Below are positions 1 to 5,408 of a stretch of 5,667 nt of DNA, piece by piece. The stretch comes from Acidobacteriota bacterium. GTDB taxonomy: Bacteria > Acidobacteriota > Aminicenantia > UBA2199. Each line of letters begins with the position of its first letter. Position 1 is the stretch's first letter. The notes beneath the pieces are model-generated. The model was not told where the DNA came from and did no database searches. It saw nothing but the letters and a program-made list of their open reading frames with translations. A program made the translations under genes and the position numbers. The stretch is from the NCBI GenBank assembly GCA_021817755.1, contig JAKAGC010000307.1:1-5667 (forward strand). Reading direction: 5' to 3'.

Positions 1-768
1 ATTGGCAATCATGAGTTCTTACTTGCATGTGCGTGTTCTGCCGGGCCTGCGTTTGAAGGTGGAGGAATCGAAAATGGAATGCGTGCTGCAAATGGCGCCA
101 TCGAAAAAGTGGAGGTTGATGGGAAAACAGGTATGGCTACCTATCAAACCATAGGAAATAAAAAACCAGTCGGTATTTGCGGTTCCGGTATGATATCGTT
201 ACTGGCTCAACTTTTCCTTACAGGTTGGATGGATGCAGCAGGGAAATTGAACCGTGACAGGGTTTCTACTGCAATCGAAATCCAGGGAAGGCAGGCGCGG
301 TATATTATTGTACCTAAAGAGGAGAGCGCAACCGGGAAACCCATTTTTATTAGCGAATCCGACATCGAGAATGTCATCCGTGCTAAAGCTGCTATATATT
401 CCGCATGTGCGTTAATGCTCGAACAGGTGGGAATGGGGTTTGAAAATCTGACACATATCTACATTGCTGGTGGATTCGGACGGTTTTTGGATATTGAAAA
501 AGCAATTATTCTGGGATTACTTCCCGATGTGCCCCGTGAAAAATTTCGGTATATCGGGAATGCATCGTTAATGGGAACTTATCTTACACTCGTTTCGAAT
601 GAATACAAGCAACGGCAATTAGAAATCGCTAAGCGGATGACTTATATGGAACTCAGTACTGACCCGGCGTACATGGACCAATATACCGGTGCGTTGTTTA
701 TTCCTCATACGGATATGGATCATTTTCCCACCTTTTTGAAAAAAGGTGAGGTATCAAATTCTTTATAG
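1..768 (+). CDS. RACo/RamA-like corrinoid-activation protein, C-terminal ASKHA ATPase domain (5' partial)
   Basis: The reading frame is open from base 1 and ends at TAG 766-768. This leaves 255 residues of a protein whose N-terminal part lies off the window. The ATG at base 79 is internal, because the conserved family block ACSAGPAFEG (fragment residues about 10-19) precedes it. Other family marks are GICGSG (58-63), which is a phosphate-binding-type loop, IAGGFG (155-160), an adenosine-type motif, IGNASL (185-190), and a tail with ELS-DPAYMDQY and ALFIPHTD. These match the DUF4445/ASKHA C-terminal domain of COG3894. Known members use an N-terminal 2Fe-2S domain (RACo) or 4Fe-4S clusters (RamA) and ATP to reduce inactive Co(II) corrinoid proteins to Co(I) for methyl transfer in the cytoplasm. 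Which iron-sulfur type applies here cannot be seen. G+C is about 44% in 361-540, unlike the next two genes. Domain assignment is firm; the exact corrinoid partner is unknown. Confidence 0.9.
   Translation: MGNHEFLLACACSAGPAFEGGGIENGMRAANGAIEKVEVDGKTGMATYQTIGNKKPVGICGSGMISLLAQLFLTGWMDAAGKLNRDRVSTAIEIQGRQARYIIVPKEESATGKPIFISESDIENVIRAKAAIYSACALMLEQVGMGFENLTHIYIAGGFGRFLDIEKAIILGLLPDVPREKFRYIGNASLMGTYLTLVSNEYKQRQLEIAKRMTYMELSTDPAYMDQYTGALFIPHTDMDHFPTFLKKGEVSNSL
729..748 (+). repeat. Perfect 9-bp inverted repeat inside the 3' end of the corrinoid-activator gene
   Basis: CACCTTTTT at 729-737 is the exact reverse complement of AAAAAGGTG at 740-748, with only GA between, so the real loop would open to four or more bases. 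It lies 18 bases before the stop codon, within coding sequence. No T-run follows directly; the next T-rich stretch (from about 759) is interrupted. It may slow or end transcription, but it is not a standard intrinsic terminator. It is the only GC-capped hairpin I found between this gene and the next promoter. Confidence 0.4.
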
Positions 769-779
769 GATTTTATTTG

Positions 780-808
780 TTGAAAATTCTATTCTTTCTT
801 GTTATACT
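780..808 (+). promoter_or_regulatory. Sigma-70-like promoter with extended -10 for the small AT-rich gene pair
   Basis: The -35 box TTGAAA (780-785) and the -10 box TATACT (803-808) are separated by exactly 17 bases, and a TG at 800-801 gives an extended -10 (TGTTATACT). Transcription would start near 814-816, leaving a leader of about 30 bases before the ATG at 846. The match is good, but the region is very AT-rich, which raises the chance of a random hit. The position directly upstream of a ribosome site and a start codon supports it. Confidence 0.6.
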
Positions 809-834
809 TTTAATGTAAAATATTTTTTAAAATT

Positions 835-840
835 GGGTGA
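835..840 (+). promoter_or_regulatory. Ribosome binding site that decides the start of the 100-residue gene
   Basis: GGGTGA, containing the GGTGA of the Shine-Dalgarno consensus, ends five bases before ATG 846. The in-frame GTG at 837 lies inside this site and has only A/T-rich sequence upstream, so it is a poor start candidate. I therefore start the gene at 846. Confidence 0.6.
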
Positions 841-845
841 ATAAA

Positions 846-1148
846 ATGCTTAATTCTACATTTAATCGTGATGAAAATATGATAGTGAATAAACATAGGG
901 GAATATATCCTTCATCTTTGTTTAAAACTCGTTCTCATGATTTAAATTTTGAAGATTTTAAAAACTTAGTAAGTTATTTTTCTCATTTAAAAAAAATGGG
1001 GAAATTGACTGGTGAAGAATTTTACGCTTATACTACCTTTCTATTCGGTGCGTTTGTAGAAAAAAAAATAACAGAAATGGTGAATGAATCGATATTGGAA
1101 TCTTTCGAAAGAGTTTTTGAGGGAATTAAAAATGATTATGGAAGATAA
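846..1148 (+). CDS. Small soluble helical protein, unknown function (first gene of AT-rich pair)
   Basis: I do not recognise this 100-residue protein as a named family. It starts at ATG 846 behind a GGTGA site; a GTG at 837 would add three residues. There is no signal peptide, membrane segment or cysteine. Residues about 34-97 look helical and charged, with a pattern (FKNLVSYFSHLKKMGKLTGEEF, then FLFGAFVEKKITEMVNESI) of the kind 'helix, short linker, helix with aromatic and acidic positions'. This would suit a small helical bundle or a protein-binding adaptor. Its last 17 bases overlap the next gene, so the two are probably translationally coupled and may form a complex with the downstream membrane protein. 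G+C is about 24% in 841-1020, far below the flanking genes, which suggests acquisition. It contains A-runs of eight (989-996) and nine (1060-1068). An antitoxin or regulatory subunit is possible but nothing specific shows it. Confidence 0.7.
   Translation: MLNSTFNRDENMIVNKHRGIYPSSLFKTRSHDLNFEDFKNLVSYFSHLKKMGKLTGEEFYAYTTFLFGAFVEKKITEMVNESILESFERVFEGIKNDYGR
1119..1124 (+). promoter_or_regulatory. Ribosome binding site that sets the start of the membrane-protein gene
   Basis: GAGGGA lies seven bases before ATG 1132, a normal spacing, and 13 bases before the second in-frame ATG at 1138. The longer in-frame candidate at ATG 1084 lies deep in the upstream gene. I therefore use 1132. The site is inside the coding end of the upstream gene, which favours coupled translation. 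Confidence 0.6.
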
Positions 1149-1599
1149 TGAAAAGAAAAGCGCTGAAGTAATAGAAACTGAAATTAAAATACCTAATAAT
1201 GACATTGAAAATAAGGGAATTTCGGATGTAGGGAATTTAACCGAAGAACCGGAAATAGTAAGAAATATGCCTCATCAAGTGAAAGAGACATTTATGGCTT
1301 TGATGGGACCGAGTAAATCTTTTTTATCACCATTGGCTTCCAAAATAAATGAAAAGCATATCGATAAATTAATCGAATTAGATGAGAGTTCCCAGGAAAG
1401 AGAATTTAAAATTCTGCAACAATCAAAGAGATACCAATTATTCTATATTTTAATCGCAGTTTTTGTGTTTGCCTTTCTGACGCTTTTTCTTGTAGGGAAG
1501 GACACAGAACTCTTTAAAGAATTAGTAAAATTATTTATCATATTTGTCGGAGGAATGGGTGCAGGCTTTGGTATTAAATTTCGCCGGGGTAATAAATAA
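1132..1599 (+). CDS. Small membrane protein with C-terminal two-helix hairpin, unknown function
   Basis: This 155-residue protein starts at ATG 1132 and overlaps the upstream gene by 17 bases. Residues 1-45 are highly charged, rich in E, K and N, and probably disordered. Residues about 72-100 are charged and helical (HIDKLIELDES, then QEREFKILQQSKR). Two membrane helices follow: about 103-121 (YILIAVFVFAFLTLFLV) and about 131-149 (KLFIIFVGGMGAGFGI). The KR before the first helix and RR after the second suggest that both ends are cytoplasmic, with a short outside loop (GKDTELFKE). The second helix has closely spaced glycines (GGMGAGFG) that could pack helices or support oligomerisation. The layout, a cytoplasmic domain then a terminal hairpin, resembles small predicted membrane proteins of the DUF2335 kind, but I cannot claim membership. 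G+C is low (15 of 60 in 1141-1200), as in its partner. A role as a membrane effector of a defence or toxin pair is an inference from architecture only. Confidence 0.75.
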   Translation: MIMEDNEKKSAEVIETEIKIPNNDIENKGISDVGNLTEEPEIVRNMPHQVKETFMALMGPSKSFLSPLASKINEKHIDKLIELDESSQEREFKILQQSKRYQLFYILIAVFVFAFLTLFLVGKDTELFKELVKLFIIFVGGMGAGFGIKFRRGNK

Positions 1600-1617
1600 T
1601 TTTATTTTTTAATGCTT

Positions 1618-1646
1618 TTCGCAGCTAAGTCTATATCCCAAATAAT
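1618..1646 (+). promoter_or_regulatory. Weak promoter candidate for the DUF3786 gene
   Basis: TTCGCA (1618-1623), a 17-base spacer and AATAAT (1641-1646) give four of six and five of six matches to the consensus boxes, but the -10 lacks its usual first T. It would start transcription about 15 bases before ATG 1670. A T-rich run (1600-1610) directly after the upstream stop may weaken read-through, but no proper terminator stem is visible there, only a six-pair A/T stem (1591-1596 with 1601-1606). Confidence 0.25.
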
Positions 1647-1669
1647 GTGTCTACTGAGAAATAAATCAT

Positions 1670-2269
1670 ATGTCCAGAGAATCGGGTTATGAAGCGGCTA
1701 TAAATCTTTCCATCGAAAAGCTTCGAAATGTGGATTGGAACACCCGGTGTACCGCTCTTAACCTTCCACTTCCTAACAATACGGAAATCCGGTTCAATGC
1801 ATTTGGAAAGGAAATGGAGCTCCATCTCGATGATTTTCAATTACTTCTTACTCAATCCTTGACGCCCGCTCATGTGAGCGAACGTATTCTTGTGCTGCAT
1901 TATCTAATGTGTGATGCTCCTATTCAGCAAACCGGTGAACTCATCTCGTTTCGTCAACTGGATGGTGGTATGTTTTATTGGGAAGCGTTTTTATCACGCA
2001 GTGTTAGGCCACTGGTTCAGAGAATAGGGAATAATATCTCGTTATTGCAGGAGAATTTAAAGCGATTCGATTTTATTCCTGTTCCACGAGGGGATGTTGG
2101 GGCATGTATTCATGTATTTGGGAAGGTGTATGTAACATTGATTTACCTGGCAGGGGATGATGAATTTCCGCCTGAGGCTCAATTGCTTTTTGATTCCAGT
2201 ATTAAAGATATATTCTCCACTGAAGATGTGGCGGTACTTGCGGGGCAGATGTGTTTCAGTTTGAAGTGA
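1670..2269 (+). CDS. DUF3786 domain protein
   Basis: This 199-residue cytoplasmic protein has no signal peptide or membrane helix. The family is recognised from its ordered motifs: GYEAA near residue 6, HYLM (77-80), ISFRQLDGG followed by Y-EAF and an R (92-110), RPL (113-115), and the C-terminal block AGDDEFPPEAQLLFD (161-175) with STED (183-186). The function of DUF3786 is not established. From memory, these proteins recur beside corrinoid activators and methyltransferases in anaerobes, sometimes with an N-terminal iron-sulfur domain that is absent here. The four cysteines are scattered and form no cluster motif. ATG 1670 is the first usable start: the in-frame GTG at 1646 is followed by a stop at 1661-1663. 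Only a weak TGAGAA site precedes it. One block (1741-1800) is 50% G+C. It probably once stood directly after the corrinoid-activator gene and is now separated from it by the AT-rich pair. Confidence 0.8.
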   Translation: MSRESGYEAAINLSIEKLRNVDWNTRCTALNLPLPNNTEIRFNAFGKEMELHLDDFQLLLTQSLTPAHVSERILVLHYLMCDAPIQQTGELISFRQLDGGMFYWEAFLSRSVRPLVQRIGNNISLLQENLKRFDFIPVPRGDVGACIHVFGKVYVTLIYLAGDDEFPPEAQLLFDSSIKDIFSTEDVAVLAGQMCFSLK

Positions 2270-2270
2270 A

Positions 2271-2301
2271 TTTTAAATTGTATTGTGGATAAAATTTAAA
2301 A
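2271..2301 (+). repeat. A/T-only inverted repeat after the DUF3786 gene
   Basis: TTTTAAATT (2271-2279) is the exact reverse complement of AATTTAAAA (2293-2301), with a 13-base loop. It begins two bases after the DUF3786 stop. The stem is all A/T and has no following T-run, so it would be a weak terminator at best. It may be a chance product of base composition. Confidence 0.25.
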
Positions 2302-2309
2302 ATACTTTG

Positions 2310-2344
2310 TGTATCTGTTGCGAAAAAGTTTTGTTTCAGATACA
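2310..2344 (+). promoter_or_regulatory. Candidate operator: 8-bp inverted repeat bracketing the methyltransferase promoter
   Basis: TGTATCTG (2310-2317) and CAGATACA (2337-2344) are perfect reverse complements separated by 19 bases. The left arm ends exactly where the -35 box begins, and the right arm covers the first four bases of the -10 box. The half-site centres are 27 bases apart, close to but not exactly two and a half helical turns. A protein bound to both arms would block polymerase. Restriction-modification operons are often self-regulated through such sites, by a control protein or by the methyltransferase itself. No helix-turn-helix regulator gene is visible in the window. As an RNA hairpin it would start upstream of the predicted transcript, so a DNA site is the better reading. 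Confidence 0.5.
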
Positions 2345-2346
2345 AT
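2318..2346 (+). promoter_or_regulatory. Sigma-70-like promoter of the methyltransferase operon
   Basis: TTGCGA (2318-2323) and TACAAT (2341-2346) are 17 bases apart, with four of six and five of six consensus matches. The start of transcription would fall near 2352-2354, giving a leader of about 32 bases before ATG 2385. No strong Shine-Dalgarno site precedes that ATG; GGGTTGG at 2371-2377 is the best candidate. The promoter placement shows that the methyltransferase gene can be expressed separately from the DUF3786 gene. Confidence 0.6.
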
Positions 2347-2384
2347 AATTACATGGAAAATGAAAAATACGGGTTGGTTATACG

Positions 2385-5300
2385 ATGAGTGTGACGAGTG
2401 AATTATTATTGAAAAAGCTCGATTTTGAACGAGGATTTGTCCCCCTGGATGTTTCTAATATTGATCGATTGACTACTTTGCAGAGACGTTCCATCCATGA
2501 AGTCGGAGGATTCAATATCGACGGTATTTTCTTTTCGGGAAATTTTCCAACAATATATTTCAAATCCGTAACCGCCTTCGATAAAGAAGAAATTGAAGAA
2601 ATAAATGCCATCCATCGAAAAGTCTGGAATCAAATGCGAGTCGCGTTCCTTTATGTCGAAAGTCCCCAGGAACTGCGTATATATAATTGCTTCAAGCAAC
2701 CACTGGATTTAAAAGATAATCGCGCGGATGTCCACTCCTTGGAGCTTTATTCGTTCCGGAAAGGTGACGCTCAGAAATTGGAGGAGTTAATTGAAATTTT
2801 TGGTAGGGTTTCATTAGAGTCGGGGAAATTCTGGGAAAAAAAAGAATATGCGGGGAAATTGGATTCCCAGGATAGAGTCGATCGGACTCTGATAAAAAAT
2901 TTAAAAAGTGCACGGATTGAACTTTATATAAAGAAGAAAGTAGATCTTAAAACAGTACATAATCTTCTGATCCGTTCTCTCTTCATCTTATATCTCGAAG
3001 ATCGGGGTGCAACCACTCCCGATTTTTATAACGGATTTTTACCCGGAGCAGCCGGATATTTAGATATTCTTGATAATAAAGATGCTGTATACAAGTTATT
3101 TGCCGCACTTGAAGAATCGTTTAATGGGAATCTTTCTCCTATTACGGAAAATGAAGGGAAAACAATAGATGAGACTCATCTTAAGATTATAAAAGAATGT
3201 TTTTGGTGGAGTTTTCTTCAATGGCGTCCTTTTGATTTCAGTATTATTCCCATCGAATTGATCAGTCAGGTTTATGAGGAATTTTTAAAAACCGAAAATG
3301 GTGAAGAACAAACCTCTAAAGACGGTTCCTATTATACACCTCTTTCTCTTGTGGAATTCATCTTGAACGAGAAACTTCCCTGGGCAGATAAAGACAATAG
3401 TAATTATAAATTAAAAATTCTTGATCCGGCATGTGGTTCCGGGATTTTCCTGGTTGAAGCGTATCGTCGGTTGGTGGATAGGTGGAAATTTTGTCACCCG
3501 AATAAAGGAATCAGTTCGCAGGATTTAAAGGACATTTTATTGAACTCAATTTACGGTGTTGAAATTAATCCCGAAGCAATAAAGATTACTGCATTCAGCC
3601 TTTACCTATCGATGTTGAATAATCTTGAGCCAAAAGCTCTGTGGTATTCGATTAAATTTCCTTTCCTGGTTTTTGATCCTCGGGAGAACGATATGAATAA
3701 ACACGGTAATAACCTGTTCTGTATAAGCAGTTTATCGAATGGAGGATTCTTAAACCATGAGTATGACCTGGTTGTTGGCAATCCCCCATTTAAAAGAGGA
3801 GGATTGGAGGAAGAGGCGAGAAATTACCTGGATGATCGCGGCTATGCCCGGGAATATGTACTGGCATTTCTGGACCGGGCTGTAAAGTTTTCTCCCCAGG
3901 GACAGATTGCGATGGTGGCTTCCAGTAAGATATTATTTAATAAGTCCAGGGGCTACAAAAATTTCAGGAAATTTTTGTTTCAAGATGCTTATGTGGAAAC
4001 CATATACAATTTTTCTATTTTAAGAAAAGCGAAAAAAGAGTATGGCGGTCAATTGATTCCTTCGGCTGTTGGGCCTGTGTGTGTTATTTTTTACCGGGCG
4101 AAAAAACCTGCGACCGTGAGTGAACGAATCCTGTACTGTGCGCCCAAATCTCCCATAAAAAAGAATATGATTGAAGGAATAGTAATCGACAGTTCCGATT
4201 TAAAATATTTGCCGCGGGAGGAATGCGAGAAAAATGATTCGATTATTTGGAAAGTTGCGATGTGGGCCACATACAGGGATTATAGAATAATCGAAAAATT
4301 AAGCAGAGAAAAATCATTAAAAGAGTATTTCGATTTAAATGAAGATACATGGAAATATGGGACTGGGCTGCATAAACCCAATGATAATGGATGTTACGTA
4401 GATGAATATTCAGACTTTATTTTAATCCCTACGGAGCGTGTCGAGCGTTTCTTCACTTGCAATAATAATTTGACTCAGTTAGGGAAGAATGCCAATTACA
4501 GGCGCCACGATGGGGAAATTTTTTATCCCCCTATTGTAATTTTTAAAGAAGGGCAGAAAGATAAACGCTTCTGTGCGTCTTATATTTCGTATAAATGTGT
4601 CTATCTGAATGCTGTATATGGCATTTCATCAAAGGTTGAGTCGAAATTTTTAAAATCGTTGGTTGCGTACACCAATTCTTCATTGGCCACATATTTGTTA
4701 TTTTTAACTGCATCTACATGGGGAATTGAAAGAGAAAGAGTAAAGTTAAATGAGATATTGTCATTACCTGGTTTGATTTTTTGCATGCCTGATTTTATGA
4801 TCGACAAACTAGCGGAGAAAGTGGATAAAATTATCTCCTTAAAAAACAATAATCCGGTATTCCCGTCAGATACGTCTTCTATTGAGAAAGAAATCGATGA
4901 GATTATTTACGGAGCGATGGACTTGTCACAACGAGAACAACAATTAATAGAAGATTCATTGGCCTACGGTCTTGGACTGTTCCAGGATGGCGAAAAATCT
5001 GAGGCATATCATCTCCCAAATACCTCGGAACTTGAATGTTATGCTCAAACTCTTTGCGATGATATAAACGGATTTCTTGAGGATAGTGAAACAATTGTTA
5101 GTGCTGCGATTTATGAAATGCGCCACGATTCCCCTCTCAACATGGTGGCGCTACGGTTTTCCAATACAGGGATATTGGGGGGTATTGAAAGAATTTCTTC
5201 CGATGAAGAAATCAGGGAGCGGTTAAAGGAAATCGATTCATATACATACTCGCGATTCTCGCAAAGCATCTATTTTAGAAAGATTATCAAATATTATAAT

Positions 5301-5405
5301 GATGATACGATTTTCATCATCAAACCCAATGAAAAACGGTTTTGGTCTAGGGCAATGGCAATGAATGATGCAGATGATATATTCATCGAGGCGTGCCAAA
5401 CTTGA
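2385..5405 (+). CDS. Eco57I/type IIG-like adenine-specific DNA methyltransferase
   Basis: This 1006-residue cytoplasmic protein should transfer a methyl group from S-adenosylmethionine to adenine N6 in a specific DNA site. The N-terminal region (1-150) has a block with FNIDGIFFSG, PTIYFK, WNQ (81-83) and ELRIYN (96-101), like the N-terminal part of type IIG-like proteins. I see no intact PD-(D/E)xK nuclease triad: the IYFK at 57-60 lacks the acidic residue. A helical linker follows. The catalytic domain has DGSYYTP (313-319, motif X), DPACGSG (347-353, SAM-binding motif I), YGVEINPEA (390-398) and NPPF (466-469, catalytic motif IV of N6-adenine enzymes). Residues about 645-800 look like a TaqI/Eco57I-type target-recognition region, with YPPIVIF (714-720) and YTNSSLATY (762-770). 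The tail has KPNEKRFW (980-987) and NDADDI (994-999). The next gene starts three bases after its stop and may supply the missing nuclease. The alternative is an orphan methyltransferase, or the modification arm of a BREX- or DISARM-like system. Confidence 0.93.
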   Translation: MSVTSELLLKKLDFERGFVPLDVSNIDRLTTLQRRSIHEVGGFNIDGIFFSGNFPTIYFKSVTAFDKEEIEEINAIHRKVWNQMRVAFLYVESPQELRIYNCFKQPLDLKDNRADVHSLELYSFRKGDAQKLEELIEIFGRVSLESGKFWEKKEYAGKLDSQDRVDRTLIKNLKSARIELYIKKKVDLKTVHNLLIRSLFILYLEDRGATTPDFYNGFLPGAAGYLDILDNKDAVYKLFAALEESFNGNLSPITENEGKTIDETHLKIIKECFWWSFLQWRPFDFSIIPIELISQVYEEFLKTENGEEQTSKDGSYYTPLSLVEFILNEKLPWADKDNSNYKLKILDPACGSGIFLVEAYRRLVDRWKFCHPNKGISSQDLKDILLNSIYGVEINPEAIKITAFSLYLSMLNNLEPKALWYSIKFPFLVFDPRENDMNKHGNNLFCISSLSNGGFLNHEYDLVVGNPPFKRGGLEEEARNYLDDRGYAREYVLAFLDRAVKFSPQGQIAMVASSKILFNKSRGYKNFRKFLFQDAYVETIYNFSILRKAKKEYGGQLIPSAVGPVCVIFYRAKKPATVSERILYCAPKSPIKKNMIEGIVIDSSDLKYLPREECEKNDSIIWKVAMWATYRDYRIIEKLSREKSLKEYFDLNEDTWKYGTGLHKPNDNGCYVDEYSDFILIPTERVERFFTCNNNLTQLGKNANYRRHDGEIFYPPIVIFKEGQKDKRFCASYISYKCVYLNAVYGISSKVESKFLKSLVAYTNSSLATYLLFLTASTWGIERERVKLNEILSLPGLIFCMPDFMIDKLAEKVDKIISLKNNNPVFPSDTSSIEKEIDEIIYGAMDLSQREQQLIEDSLAYGLGLFQDGEKSEAYHLPNTSELECYAQTLCDDINGFLEDSETIVSAAIYEMRHDSPLNMVALRFSNTGILGGIERISSDEEIRERLKEIDSYTYSRFSQSIYFRKIIKYYNDDTIFIIKPNEKRFWSRAMAMNDADDIFIEACQT

Positions 5406-5408
5406 AAA

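Noticed and set aside
79..81. ATG 79 as the start of the corrinoid-activator gene
   Set aside because: The frame is open to base 1 and encodes the conserved ACSAGPAFEG block upstream, so the gene continues off the left edge.
817..826. Palindrome AAAATATTTT just after the first promoter as an operator
   Set aside because: Such A/T palindromes are common by chance in this very AT-rich leader and no second copy or regulator supports it.
1060..1068. Run of nine A in the small soluble gene as a phase-variation switch
   Set aside because: Long A-runs are expected in a gene of about 24% G+C, and there is a second run of eight at 989-996; nothing else points to switching.
1084..1131. Longer N-terminus for the membrane protein from ATG 1084
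   Set aside because: It would add 16 residues encoded within the upstream gene, while GAGGGA stands seven bases before ATG 1132.
1631..1840. 69-codon open frame on the minus strand over the start of the DUF3786 gene
   Set aside because: It lies opposite a well-supported gene, has no recognisable protein pattern and no convincing ribosome site.
2378..2913. Three minus-strand open frames opposite the start of the methyltransferase gene
   Set aside because: All overlap a clear 1006-residue coding sequence with family motifs and show no protein-like pattern of their own.
4601..5094. Two minus-strand open frames opposite the methyltransferase C-terminal region
   Set aside because: They are reverse-strand shadows of a continuous conserved coding region.
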